DNA of 64,000 nt from JAWKXU01 sp020446465 (GTDB lineage Bacteria > Pseudomonadota > Alphaproteobacteria > Sphingomonadales > Sphingomonadaceae): the NCBI GenBank assembly GCA_041396845.1, contig JAWKXU010000002.1, positions 372,001 to 436,000 on the forward strand. Direction: 5' to 3'. Below, piece after piece: positions 25,838 to 33,995 of the stretch. Made by a program: the position numbers and the translations under genes. Within the stretch, counting starts at the first letter, position 1; every line of letters begins with the position of its first letter. Under the pieces are notes generated by a model. It was not told the origin of the DNA. It searched no databases and was given only the letters and a program-made list of their open reading frames with translations.

Positions 25838-26472
25838 CCCGCAGTTACCGGCGCAACGCTTTCACATTGCTGCTGTGTTTCCTTGTTCTCACCACTGAGC
25901 ATGGTGATCGCCAGAAACCCGCCAACAACCAGAATCACAAAGCCCGCGGTCGCCAGCCCAAGGTATTTGTCGATGAAACGCTTGATCGAAGCCCCAAACA
26001 GGCGAAACAACACACCCACGATCATGAAACTGATCGAACGCGATACAATACTGGCCAGAATAAACGGCACGAGCGGCATGGCGATAAAACCAGCGGTAAT
26101 CGTCAGCAGCTTGAACGGGATGGGTGTCGCCCCCTTGATCATGATGATCTCTGCCCCGTATTCGCGCAGATAACATGCCGCGACCGGGAAGCTTTCCGTC
26201 ATGCCGAGCCAGGCAATCAGTTGCGTTCCGATAGTGTCGTAAAGACCAAAACCGATGGCATAGCCCAACAGGCCGCCCAGAACGGACGCGACTGTTGCAA
26301 TCGCTGCAAAGCGCACGGCGCGCTTCGGTTCTGCCAGACACATCAGGCCGAGCAAGGGGTGCGGCGGAATCGGGAAAAAACTGGCTTCAACAAAGCTGAA
26401 CATCGCCAGCCACCATTCGGCGTGCGGGTGCGCTGCCTTGGCCATCGTCCAATCATAGAGTTTTCGGAGCAT
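25822..26472 (-). CDS. YqaA-type VTT-domain membrane protein
   Basis: A 216-residue inner-membrane protein of the DedA/VTT group, YqaA branch. Typical pieces are EASFFPIPPHPLLGLM near residue 29, the re-entrant loop and IKGATPIPFKLLTITAGF near residue 113, with several membrane helices. Relatives move lipids or help maintain the proton motive force; the exact role is unknown. The last residues and the TAA stop come from copy C of the dispersed element, so the natural C-terminus may have been replaced. Confidence 0.87.
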   Translation of the reverse strand: MLRKLYDWTMAKAAHPHAEWWLAMFSFVEASFFPIPPHPLLGLMCLAEPKRAVRFAAIATVASVLGGLLGYAIGFGLYDTIGTQLIAWLGMTESFPVAACYLREYGAEIIMIKGATPIPFKLLTITAGFIAMPLVPFILASIVSRSISFMIVGVLFRLFGASIKRFIDKYLGLATAGFVILVVGGFLAITMLSGENKETQQQCESVAPVTAGYSVS

Positions 26473-26563
26473 GGCCTGATCATTCCTGCGCGATGTGGTG
26501 CCGGCACATTTCCGGCCTAATCCGTGCTTTAGGCGAGCAGAAATCCGGGTTCAAGCGGCCATT

Positions 26564-26615
26564 AATAACCTATTTGGTTATTTTTCTTGACATCGTGACG
26601 CTGTTTGGTTAGACA
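26564..26615 (+). promoter_or_regulatory. Candidate promoter with adjacent palindrome for the GTA-like operon
   Basis: AT-rich island just before the cluster. AATAACC (26564-26570) and GGTTATT (26576-26582) form a 7-base inverted repeat followed by T. Then TTGACA (26587-26592), 17 bases, and TAGACA (26610-26615) resemble -35/-10 boxes; the -10 match is modest. The first cluster gene starts 79 bases downstream. An operator, or a terminator for an upstream transcript, are other readings of the palindrome. Confidence 0.45.
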
Positions 26616-26693
26616 AATGGAACATCGCGATGGTGTGATTCGCCGCTGGGCACTTTCACCGTCACTCTGTTCCAGACAATTTGCGAGAATTGC

Positions 26694-27194
26694 ATGAGCA
26701 ATGCCAAGCCCGCGTCCGGGCCATCGTCCCGGCGTGGACGTGCTTCAGGCCCGTGGCAGGAAACCTTCATTGCCGCTCTGGCGCAAACATCGAACGTCTC
26801 TGCCTCCGCCCGCAAGGCAGGTGTCAACGTCAGCTGCGTGTACAAGGCACGGCGTGCGGACCGCGCCTTTGCCGACGCATGGTTCGATGCGCTGTGCCAG
26901 GGCTACGACGCGCTCGAAATGGACCTTCTACGCCGGTTGCGATTGGGTGAACTGGAACGCACCGGCGCAAAATCGCGCCGCAAGTATGACAATTCCACCG
27001 CATTTCGACTGCTTTCGGCCCACCGGGAAACGGTTGGGCGCGAAAAGGCCCGGCGTGAGGATGAAGACGAGGAAACCATTCTCGCCTCCATCAATGCCAA
27101 ACTCGACGCCATGCGCGAACGCGAACGCAAGCTCGAAGCCATCCGCGCTGGCAGCGAGGACGACGAAGACCGCACACCCGGACCGGCTGCGTGA
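26694..27194 (+). CDS. Putative small terminase (TerS/gp1 position)
   Basis: A 166-residue basic/acidic mixed protein. Residues 20-70 look like a helix-turn-helix (WQETFIAALAQTSNVSASAR, then KAGVNVSCVYKARRADRAFA), the pattern of phage small terminases that recruit DNA. The C-terminal half is a charged helix rich in Glu/Arg, likely coiled coil. It stands in the gp1 position and overlaps terL by four bases (GTGA). In R. capsulatus gp1 was shown to be the TerS. Identity here rests on position and fold impression. Confidence 0.62.
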   Translation: MSNAKPASGPSSRRGRASGPWQETFIAALAQTSNVSASARKAGVNVSCVYKARRADRAFADAWFDALCQGYDALEMDLLRRLRLGELERTGAKSRRKYDNSTAFRLLSAHRETVGREKARREDEDEETILASINAKLDAMRERERKLEAIRAGSEDDEDRTPGPAA

Positions 27195-28522
27195 CGCGTC
27201 AGGAACGGCTGCGCTGGTTACTCTCACTGGAGCCTCGCAAACGCATCGCACTGCTCGCCACGCTGTCGCCGGCAGAGCGCGAGGAATTACGCTGGCACTG
27301 GGCGCTGTGGTCGCGCCCAGAACAGCGCGCGCCATCGGGCGACTGGCGTATCTGGCTGATCTGCGCCGGGCGAGGGTTCGGCAAGACACGCGCCGGGGCG
27401 GAATGGGTGCGCGCCATTGCCTGTCGCGATCCGAATGCCCGCATTGCCCTCGTCGGTGCTTCACTGGGTGAAGCGCGCAGCGTCATGATAGAAGGAGAAA
27501 GCGGTATTCTTGCCTGTTCACCACCCCGCCGCCGCCCCCATTACGAGCCATCGTTACGCCGACTCACATGGCCCAACGGGGCGCAGGCCTTCACATATTC
27601 TGCTGCTGAGCCTGAAAGCCTGCGCGGCCCCCAACACAGCCATGCCTGGTGCGACGAAGTGGCCAAGTGGGACATGGCCGGTGAGCGCGCCCTGCATACC
27701 TGGGACAATCTGATGATGGGTTTGCGGCTGGGTGATGATCCACGCACCCTTGCGACAACCACGCCGCGCGCAGTGCCATTGCTGCGCCGGATCATGGACC
27801 GGGAAACCTGCGGTGACGTGCACCTTACCCACGGCAGCACGTATGACAACGCTGCCAACCTGCCATCGCGGTTCGTGCGCGATATGCAGCGCAGCTTTGG
27901 CAAATCGGCGCTTGGACGTCAGGAACTGGATGGAGAGCTGCTGGCCGACATCGAAGGGGCGCTCTGGTCCCGCAGCCTGCTCGAACGCTGTCGCAAATCT
28001 GCCACCAGCGATGCACTGACGCGCATCGTGGTTGGCGTGGACCCGCCCGCCTCTGCGCGCGGCGACGAATGCGGCATCGTAGTCTGCGGCCTGACCGAAG
28101 CAGGCAGCGGCATCGTTCTGGCCGATTGCTCTATTGCCCGTCCCAGCCCCGAACGCTGGGCCAACGCAGTGGCCAATGCTGCCGCTAGCTGGCACGCCGA
28201 CCGGGTGGTGGCCGAAGCCAATCAGGGCGGCGCGATGGTGGAAAGCGTCCTGCGCGCCGCTGATCGCGCGCTGCCTGTAAAGCTGGTTCACGCCAGCCGC
28301 GGCAAGTCGGCGCGCGCTGAACCTGTCGCCGCGCTCTACGAAGCGGGGCGCGTAACGCATGGCGGCACTTTCCCGGCACTGGAAGACCAGCTGTGCGGAT
28401 TGATGGCTGGCGGCGAATACCACGGCCCCGGACGCAGCCCCGACCGGGCCGATGCGCTCGTCTGGGCGCTAACAGAACTGATGTTGAAACCCCTTGGCGC
28501 CCCGCGTGTGCGGAACGTCTGA
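27191..28522 (+). CDS. Terminase large subunit (GTA gp2-like)
   Basis: A 443-residue DNA-packaging motor. Walker A is GRGFGKTRAGAEW at residues 60-72 and Walker B ends with WCDEVAKW (acidic pair at 154-155). The C-terminal RNase H-like nuclease shows VVGVDPPASARGDECG, VVAEANQGGAMVE and SPDRADALVWAL, which hold the metal-binding acids. ATPase and nuclease are both intact, so packaging seems possible. It starts with GTG at 27191, overlapping the upstream gene by four bases. Confidence 0.95.
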   Translation: MTRQERLRWLLSLEPRKRIALLATLSPAEREELRWHWALWSRPEQRAPSGDWRIWLICAGRGFGKTRAGAEWVRAIACRDPNARIALVGASLGEARSVMIEGESGILACSPPRRRPHYEPSLRRLTWPNGAQAFTYSAAEPESLRGPQHSHAWCDEVAKWDMAGERALHTWDNLMMGLRLGDDPRTLATTTPRAVPLLRRIMDRETCGDVHLTHGSTYDNAANLPSRFVRDMQRSFGKSALGRQELDGELLADIEGALWSRSLLERCRKSATSDALTRIVVGVDPPASARGDECGIVVCGLTEAGSGIVLADCSIARPSPERWANAVANAAASWHADRVVAEANQGGAMVESVLRAADRALPVKLVHASRGKSARAEPVAALYEAGRVTHGGTFPALEDQLCGLMAGGEYHGPGRSPDRADALVWALTELMLKPLGAPRVRNV

Positions 28523-28546
28523 AACCTGCTTGGAAAGGCACCCCTG

Positions 28547-29725
28547 ATGTCCCTGCTCCAGTCTCTTGCTGCTGCCTTCAAGGGCGCGGCCCCGCCGCGT
28601 GCGCCACTTGGCCATGGCCTGCCCTCCCCCTGGGCATTCGCGTTCGATACCAGCACGGCGCGCGCGCCCTTTCAATACCGGCGCGCCGTGACTCACGCTT
28701 TTATGGAAAACCCTGTCGCACAACGTGCTGTCAGGCTTGTTGCCGAAGGCGTAGGCAATGCCCCCTTGGCCCATGGCGACGAAACGCTCCTTGCACTGGT
28801 CAAGGAAACCAGCGCAGGCCAGACCTTGCTGGAAACGCTCGCCGCACAAATCCTGCTCCACGGCAATGGCTATGTCCAGATTTTGAAGGATGGCGCCGGG
28901 AAGCCTGTGGAACTCTTCGCACTGCGGCCAGAACGCATGACAGTGGTGGCCGACGCGCAAGGCTGGCCCAGCGCCTATATCTACAAGGCAGGCGATGCCG
29001 CGCTTAACATTCCGGTGGAGGATGAAACGGGTTGGCCCAATCTCATCCACCTCAAGGCATTCCACCCCACCGATGACCATTATGGCGCAGGCTGCCTTGC
29101 CGCTGCCGAACAAGCCGTCGCAATCCACAATGCCGCAGCCGTCTGGAACCGCGCCTTGCTGGAAAACGCAGCCCGGCCATCGGGCGCGCTCGTCTATGAT
29201 GGTGGGGAAGCTGGCAGCCTTACCAGTGACCAGTTTGAACGGTTGAAAGCCGAACTTGCGAGTGCCTTTTCAGGCCAGACCAACGCGGGGCGACCCATGC
29301 TGCTGGAAGGCGGGCTGAAATGGCAATCAATGTCGATGTCGCCTGCCGACATGGATTTTGCCGAACTCAAGGCCGCGGCTGCCCGCGACATCGCGCTGGC
29401 GTTTGGTGTGCCGCCCATGCTGCTCGGCCTGCCAGGCGATTCAACTTATGCAAACTATCGCGAAGCCAACCGCGCCTTGTGGCGGCTGACGCTGCTGCCG
29501 CTGGCTGGGAAGATACTTTCGGGCCTTGCCGAAGGCCTTGCCCCGTGGTTCCCCGATGCGCGCCTATCTGTCGACCTCGACCGGGTGCCGGCATTGGCTG
29601 AGGACCGCGAGCGCCTGTGGTCGCAAGTCTCCGGCGCGGACTTCCTCAACGACGATGAAAAGCGCGCCATGCTGGGCCTTCCGCCTGCTGAACCTGCAAC
29701 CACACCCGCCGGAGACAAGAAATGA
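28547..29725 (+). CDS. HK97-family portal protein (GTA gp3-like)
   Basis: A 392-residue portal of the HK97/lambda branch, which forms the ring through which DNA enters the head. Typical blocks are FQYRRAVTHAFMENPVAQRAV near residue 41, the wing region LLHGNGYVQILKDGAG and ALAFGVPPMLLGLPGDSTYANY near residue 284, before the clip helices. Its stop overlaps the start of the DUF6127 gene (ATGA). Confidence 0.95.
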   Translation: MSLLQSLAAAFKGAAPPRAPLGHGLPSPWAFAFDTSTARAPFQYRRAVTHAFMENPVAQRAVRLVAEGVGNAPLAHGDETLLALVKETSAGQTLLETLAAQILLHGNGYVQILKDGAGKPVELFALRPERMTVVADAQGWPSAYIYKAGDAALNIPVEDETGWPNLIHLKAFHPTDDHYGAGCLAAAEQAVAIHNAAAVWNRALLENAARPSGALVYDGGEAGSLTSDQFERLKAELASAFSGQTNAGRPMLLEGGLKWQSMSMSPADMDFAELKAAAARDIALAFGVPPMLLGLPGDSTYANYREANRALWRLTLLPLAGKILSGLAEGLAPWFPDARLSVDLDRVPALAEDRERLWSQVSGADFLNDDEKRAMLGLPPAEPATTPAGDKK

Positions 29726-30030
29726 ACAGCGAAGACATGCTGGCCCAGCTCATCGCGCAGGCCTCCAGCGAGGGCGGCAATCTCGTTACCTTGCGCGCCA
29801 TTGTCGAGGAATCGAGCGAACTGGGCGCACAGCGGGTGCTCTCCCGGCTCCGGCTGAATGATCCCGGTGCACAGGACGACATCGACGAATTGCGCGAACT
29901 TCTTGGCGCATGGCGCGATGCCAAGGCGAGCGCATGGCGCGCCATTGTTGACTGGACAGTGCGCGGGGCGCTCGCGCTGCTGCTGATCGGCATTGCCGTG
30001 CGCTTTGGCCTTGCGGAGTTGTTGAAATGA
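29722..30030 (+). CDS. DUF6127-type small membrane protein in the GTA cluster
   Basis: A 102-residue protein: a soluble acidic N-terminal helical part (EDIDELRELLGAWRDAKASA-like segment) followed by one C-terminal membrane helix (ALALLLIGIAVRFGLAELL). It lies between portal and protease with four-base overlaps on both sides, so its translation is tied to theirs. It resembles DUF6127 proteins found in sphingomonad GTA clusters. The role is unknown; a membrane anchor for prohead assembly or a holin-like task are speculative options. Confidence 0.75.
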   Translation: MNSEDMLAQLIAQASSEGGNLVTLRAIVEESSELGAQRVLSRLRLNDPGAQDDIDELRELLGAWRDAKASAWRAIVDWTVRGALALLLIGIAVRFGLAELLK

Positions 30031-30449
30031 GCGGCGAACAGCATCCCATGCGGATTGCCGGTTATGCCGCACTGTTCGACATTGCAGATGGCGCGGGCGA
30101 TACGATCCGCAAAGGCGCATTTTCCCGCACTCTTGAACGCCACAAATCGCCTGTTGTCACGCCTGTTCCGCTTTACTGGCAGCACCGACCTGACCAGCGC
30201 ATCGGCTGGGTGGAAGAAGCCAGCGAGGACGAACGGGGCCTGCGCATAATCGCCCGGATCGACAATCCGCATGGCAGGGCGGCCGCCGCCCTTACGCGAC
30301 GCGAGATCAGCGGTCTCAGTTTCGGTTATCGCGCGCGGGGTTATCGCCGCCTAACCAATGGGCGCTTGCTGGAAGAGATCGACCTCATTGAAGTCAGTCT
30401 CGTCACCCACCCGCTCCAGCCAGGTGCGCGAGTCCACCTGCTCGCCTGA
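30027..30449 (+). CDS. HK97-family prohead protease (GTA gp4-like)
   Basis: A 140-residue serine protease of the HK97 U35 family. Catalytic His lies in YWQHRPDQRIGW and Ser in REISGLSFGY, in the expected order, followed by IDLIEVSLVTHPLQPGA. It cleaves the scaffold part of the capsid precursor during head maturation. It begins inside the stop codon of the upstream gene. A strong terminator-like hairpin follows before the capsid gene. Confidence 0.93.
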   Translation: MSGEQHPMRIAGYAALFDIADGAGDTIRKGAFSRTLERHKSPVVTPVPLYWQHRPDQRIGWVEEASEDERGLRIIARIDNPHGRAAAALTRREISGLSFGYRARGYRRLTNGRLLEEIDLIEVSLVTHPLQPGARVHLLA

Positions 30450-30479
30450 CAAGAATACCACTCACGAAGTTCCACGACC

Positions 30480-30505
30480 GGCCGCCAATCGGGGCGGCCT
30501 TTTTT
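30480..30505 (+). terminator. Rho-independent terminator between protease and capsid genes
   Basis: Arms GGCCGCC (30480-30486) and GGCGGCC (30493-30499) enclose a six-base loop and are followed at once by six T (30500-30505). This is a canonical intrinsic terminator lying 30 bases behind the protease stop and 28 before the capsid ATG, in the middle of an otherwise coupled operon. Partial read-through would set capsid and tail expression. Confidence 0.85.
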
Positions 30506-30532
30506 GTACCCTGAAGAAAGGTGAATGCCCCC

Positions 30533-31672
30533 ATGGACATACAAGTAGAAAACCAGAAAGACGCACTGGCCGGATCTTTTGACCTGGTCGCACGGCAGGA
30601 TGAAGCAGATGCTGCCATCAAGGTGCTGCGCAGCGACGTTGACGAAGTGAAAGCCCGGCTCGACCGCGTCAGCCGCGCCGCTGGCCGGCCTGCCCTCGAC
30701 GGCGCTCGCAACGATGTCGAAGTCAAAGGCTTCGTCGATGGCTATCTGCGCGCTGGCCGCGAAACCGAAGTCAAGTCGATCAACGGCGCAGTTGCAGCCG
30801 ATGGCGGCTATGCGGTTCCGCGTGAGATTGATGCGCTGATCGCTAGCGAGATGAAGGAAATCAGCCCGATCCGTTCCATCGCACAAGTGGTGCAGACAGG
30901 CACGACAGGCTATCGCAAGCTCGTCGCCACGGGCGGCACCGCCAGCGGCTGGGTCAGTGAAACGGCCGGTCGCCCGGAAACCACGGCCCCCAACTTTGCC
31001 GAAGTGGCGCCGCCGACTGGCGATCTCTACGCCAACCCCGCCGCCAGCCAGGCTATGCTTGACGACGTTGCTTTCGATCTGGAAGCATGGCTTGCAGGCG
31101 AAATCGCGATGGAGTTCGCGCAGGCCGAAGGGGATGCCTTCATCAATGGCTCCGGCATCAACCAGCCGCTTGGCTTCCTCACATCGCCCAGTTCGACTGC
31201 AGCGGACAGCGCCCGCGCGTTTGGCACGTTGCAATATGTGGGTTCGGGCAACGCCAGCGGCTTTGACACCGCGCCCGATGCGCGCCTGATCGACCTTGTC
31301 CACACGATGAAGGCAGGCCATCGCCAGGGCGCAAGCTGGGTAATGAACTCCGCCACGCTGGCCGAAGTGCGCAAGTTGAAGACCGCCGATGGCGCATTCC
31401 TGTGGCAGCCGGGCATGGTGGAAGGCCAGCCTGATCGCCTTCTGGGTTATCCGGTGGTCGAAGCAGAAGACATGCCCGACATTGCCGCCGGAACCTTCCC
31501 GATCGCCTTCGGCAATTTCAAGGCTGGCTATCTTATTGCGGAACGCAGCGCGACCACGATCCTGCGCGATCCGTTCACCAACAAGCCCTTTGTCCACTTC
31601 TACGCCACCCGGCGCATTGGCGGGCAGGTGCTCGACAGCGCCGCAATCAAGCTGCTGAAGATCGAGGCGTAA
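30533..31672 (+). CDS. HK97-family major capsid protein (GTA gp5-like)
   Basis: A 379-residue capsid precursor. The N-terminal ~95 residues are helical and charged (scaffold delta domain, DEADAAIKVLRSDVDEVKAR), and the mature fold begins around VAADGGYAVPREID. Further HK97 features are the E-loop region GTTGYRKLVATGGTASGWVS and the C-terminal YATRRIGGQVLDSAAIKLLK. The ATG at 30533 lies eight bases after AAAGGTGA; a GTG at 30521 is the alternative. The N-terminal segment is the expected substrate of the upstream protease. Confidence 0.95.
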   Translation: MDIQVENQKDALAGSFDLVARQDEADAAIKVLRSDVDEVKARLDRVSRAAGRPALDGARNDVEVKGFVDGYLRAGRETEVKSINGAVAADGGYAVPREIDALIASEMKEISPIRSIAQVVQTGTTGYRKLVATGGTASGWVSETAGRPETTAPNFAEVAPPTGDLYANPAASQAMLDDVAFDLEAWLAGEIAMEFAQAEGDAFINGSGINQPLGFLTSPSSTAADSARAFGTLQYVGSGNASGFDTAPDARLIDLVHTMKAGHRQGASWVMNSATLAEVRKLKTADGAFLWQPGMVEGQPDRLLGYPVVEAEDMPDIAAGTFPIAFGNFKAGYLIAERSATTILRDPFTNKPFVHFYATRRIGGQVLDSAAIKLLKIEA

Positions 31673-31696
31673 GACGATAGCCTGACCCTTCGACGA

Positions 31697-31771
31697 CCGG
31701 GCATCCCCCAGCCCGGCATGTCCCGGCGTCCGCCCCGGCCCTGCCCCTCTCCAGGGTCGGGCGCGGACGCC
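31697..31771 (+). promoter_or_regulatory. Tandem strong RNA hairpins downstream of the capsid gene
   Basis: First hairpin: CCGGGC (31697-31702) and GCCCGG (31711-31716). Second: GGCGTCCGC (31725-31733) pairs with GCGGACGCC (31763-31771), continued inward by a ten-base stem with one G-U pair (31734-31743 with 31752-31761), giving about 19 pairs and an eight-base loop. No T-run follows, so these are more likely mRNA-stabilising structures or weak attenuators than plain terminators. Confidence 0.7.
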
Positions 31772-31806
31772 ACCGCCATTCCCATTTGATAACGACGGAG
31801 ACCGCC

Positions 31807-32361
31807 ATGAAGCGGGCAATCATCACGCCAGCCGATGTGGCGGGCGCGGCGCTCAGCGAATTGAAAGACTGGCTCGCCATCACTTCAGGCAGGGACGATA
31901 CACCGCTTGCTACCCTGCTTTCGGGCGCGCTCGACCTGTTTGAGGCTTTTACCGCCCAGATGCCGCTGGAACAGACATGTGAAGAAGTGCTTCCAGCCAC
32001 GGGCGCGTGGCAGAAACTCAAAACACGCCCCGTTCAGGCCATCACTGGCCTTGAAGGCATACCGGCTGAAGGGGCGCGATTTGCGCTCGCCGCGACAGAC
32101 TATGAAGTGGACCTCGATGCAGACGGGTCAGCCCGTGTACGGGTTATCCGCCAAGGCAGCGCCGGACGCATCGCAGTGCGGTTCACTGCCGGGATTGCGC
32201 CACAATGGGCCGCTCTCCCACCTGCGATCCGCGATGGCGTTATTCGTTTTGCCGCGCATGGCTATCGTCAGCGCGATCTTGACGGAAACTCTGCCGCCAA
32301 CATTCCGCCTGCTGCCGTGGCCGCCCTTTGGCAGCCCTGGCGCATTTTGCGGCTGGCCTGA
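31807..32361 (+). CDS. Head-tail connector protein (GTA gp6-like)
   Basis: A 184-residue protein of the gp6-type head-tail connector family. The N-terminal part ADVAGAALSELKDWLAITSG and the later AITGLEGIPAEGA / VRFTAGIAPQWAALPPAIRDG / RFAAHGYRQRD segments are typical of these adaptor proteins, which form a ring under the portal. The ATG at 31807 follows GGAG; a longer upstream frame (31786) has no similarity. Confidence 0.88.
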   Translation: MKRAIITPADVAGAALSELKDWLAITSGRDDTPLATLLSGALDLFEAFTAQMPLEQTCEEVLPATGAWQKLKTRPVQAITGLEGIPAEGARFALAATDYEVDLDADGSARVRVIRQGSAGRIAVRFTAGIAPQWAALPPAIRDGVIRFAAHGYRQRDLDGNSAANIPPAAVAALWQPWRILRLA

Positions 32362-32377
32362 GGTAAGAGGCTGGCAG

Positions 32378-32539
32378 ATGTTCAACACGTCCATCTCACC
32401 GCCTGCAAAGGGCCTTGCGGATCGTCTTGCCCGTCGCGCTGAAACACTGGCCAGGGCCAGGGCGGAAGAACAGCTTCGCGCCAACCGGAAAGATCCCTGG
32501 CGCTGGCGCAAGGCTGGCCTGCTCTGGCCGCTGTTCTGA
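32378..32539 (+). CDS. 53-residue basic protein in the gp7 position
   Basis: A short frame from ATG 32378 to TGA 32539, preceded by AGAGG at ribosome-site distance. The product is very basic (Arg/Lys-rich helix LADRLARRAETLARARAEEQ) and ends in a Trp-rich tail (DPWRWRKAGLLWPLF). It stands exactly where R. capsulatus GTA encodes head-closure gp7 but is about half as long, and I see no clear similarity. It may be a reduced head-closure protein, or a new small component. Confidence 0.55.
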   Translation: MFNTSISPPAKGLADRLARRAETLARARAEEQLRANRKDPWRWRKAGLLWPLF

Positions 32540-32564
32540 CATTTGATCGAAGGTTAAACCGCTG

Positions 32565-32954
32565 ATGGAAACGCTCCTGCGCGCTGCGCTCATCACCTGG
32601 CTGGATACAGACCCGGCTCTCGCAGCAGAACTCAACATTGTTACCGAGGAAACCCCTGCGCGCGCCCATGCGCCCTGGCTGGGCATTGCCGCCAGCCAGA
32701 GCGCCGACTGGAGCATGAAGGATCGCAAGGGCCGCGAAGTTCGCATTGCGCTGGAACTGCACTGTCGGGGGGACGATCCGGCAACGGCCGCCAGTCTGAT
32801 GGGAATGATCGAATCCCGTATCGAAGCCCTTCCCGCCAGCCAGAGCGGCCTTGTCATCGTGAACGTCCTCTTCATGCGGTCCCGCGCCGAACAGCGCGCC
32901 AACAACACCCGTGCAATCCTGATCGAATACCGTTTCCGCATCCTGACCGGCTGA
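32565..32954 (+). CDS. DUF3168 tail terminator protein (GTA gp8-like)
   Basis: A 129-residue DUF3168-family protein, whose members cap the tail tube at the head end. The pattern LLRAALITWLDTDPALAAEL at the N-terminus and VLFMRSRAEQRANNTRAILIEYRFR at the end matches the family. Position between the connector and the major tail gene agrees with the GTA order. Confidence 0.9.
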   Translation: METLLRAALITWLDTDPALAAELNIVTEETPARAHAPWLGIAASQSADWSMKDRKGREVRIALELHCRGDDPATAASLMGMIESRIEALPASQSGLVIVNVLFMRSRAEQRANNTRAILIEYRFRILTG

Positions 32955-33009
32955 CACCAGCAAACGGCCAGCGCACCCTCAGTTCCCTTCCCAAACCGGA
33001 GACACACCC

Positions 33010-33417
33010 ATGACAGCCCAGAAAGGCAGCGCTTTCCTCCTGAAAATCGGAGACGGCACCCAGAACCCGCAATACCAGACCGTTGCAGGTCTCAGGACGA
33101 CGCAGATGAGCATCAATGGCGATACCGTCGTCATCACCAACAAGGATTCGGGCGGCTGGCGCGAGCTTCTTTCAGGTGCCGGTGCGCGATCAGTATCTGT
33201 CAGCGCGGCAGGCATTTTCCTTGGTGGCGAGGCCGAGGCATCGGTGCGCGCCAATGCGCTTGCCGGCACGCTAGACAGTTATGAACTGTCGTTTGAATAT
33301 GGCGAGAAGCTGCACGGCCAGTTCCTGATCCAGCGGCTCGACTATGCTGGCGATTTCAATGGTGAGCGTAATTACACGATCCAGCTGGAAAGCTCCGGCC
33401 CGGTCGTCCCGGCATGA
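33010..33417 (+). CDS. Major tail tube protein, TP901-1 family (GTA gp9-like)
   Basis: A 135-residue tail tube protein. It shows the family blocks GSAFLLKIGDG at the start, TTQMSINGDTVVITNKDSGGW in the middle and YTIQLESSGPV at the end. Such proteins stack as hexamers to form the tail tube. It overlaps the next gene by four bases (ATGA), suggesting coupled synthesis with the chaperone-type proteins. Confidence 0.93.
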   Translation: MTAQKGSAFLLKIGDGTQNPQYQTVAGLRTTQMSINGDTVVITNKDSGGWRELLSGAGARSVSVSAAGIFLGGEAEASVRANALAGTLDSYELSFEYGEKLHGQFLIQRLDYAGDFNGERNYTIQLESSGPVVPA

Positions 33418-33758
33418 CCCAGCCGGCAAATCCGCATCGTGGTGAAGCAACGCTGATCATTTGCGGCCTTCCTCGCACGCTCCGCCCTTCCTTTTCCGCA
33501 CTTGTTGCGGCCGAGGAAGAACTGGGCCCGCTTTTCGCGCTGGTCGAACGCGCCGGCGATGGCAAACTCCGGCTTGTGGAAATGGCGGCGCTGTTCTGGC
33601 ACTGCCTTGCTGACAAGTCCGGTTTGAGCCGGGAAACCGTGGGCAATGCCGTGATGGAGGCCGGGCTTGCGGCCTGTGCCATGCCGCTACGCACGTTGCT
33701 TGGGCAAATCCTACAGGGCCGGATCGATAATTCCGGCTGCGGCACCGATCCTGCCTGA
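33414..33758 (+). CDS. GTA gp10-like tail assembly protein
   Basis: A 114-residue protein of the GTA family that follows the tail tube gene. The core LIICGLPRTLRPSFSALVAAEEELG followed by AALFWHCLADKSGL fits gp10-type tail chaperones, which hold the tape-measure protein before assembly. It is helix-rich with few charges at the C-terminus. The exact role in GTA particles is inferred from position. Confidence 0.85.
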   Translation: MTQPANPHRGEATLIICGLPRTLRPSFSALVAAEEELGPLFALVERAGDGKLRLVEMAALFWHCLADKSGLSRETVGNAVMEAGLAACAMPLRTLLGQILQGRIDNSGCGTDPA

Positions 33759-33773
33759 GCCCCTGCCGTAACC

Positions 33774-33995
33774 ATGCCAAGCGACAGCTTTGCCCGATCC
33801 GCGCTCGGCCTGTGCGGCCTTGCAGCGCGAGCCTTGGGGTGGCGTCCGAACGAATTCTGGGACGCCACCCCGGCTGAATTGGCCACCATCATCCTGACCG
33901 ACGGTGCCAACGCTGACGGCATGGCCGGTGACACGATCAACCGGGCCGACATCACAAGACTTCTGGAGCAAGAGAATGACAGAGGATCCCATTGA
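33774..33995 (+). CDS. Short tail assembly chaperone (rcc01693-like)
   Basis: A 73-residue protein with the block GLAARALGWRPNEFWDATPAEL typical of the short second tail assembly chaperone in GTA clusters (phage tail assembly chaperone family, DUF2376 type). In many phages this function is made by a frameshift; here it is a separate gene. It overlaps the tape-measure gene by 20 bases. Confidence 0.85.
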   Translation: MPSDSFARSALGLCGLAARALGWRPNEFWDATPAELATIILTDGANADGMAGDTINRADITRLLEQENDRGSH

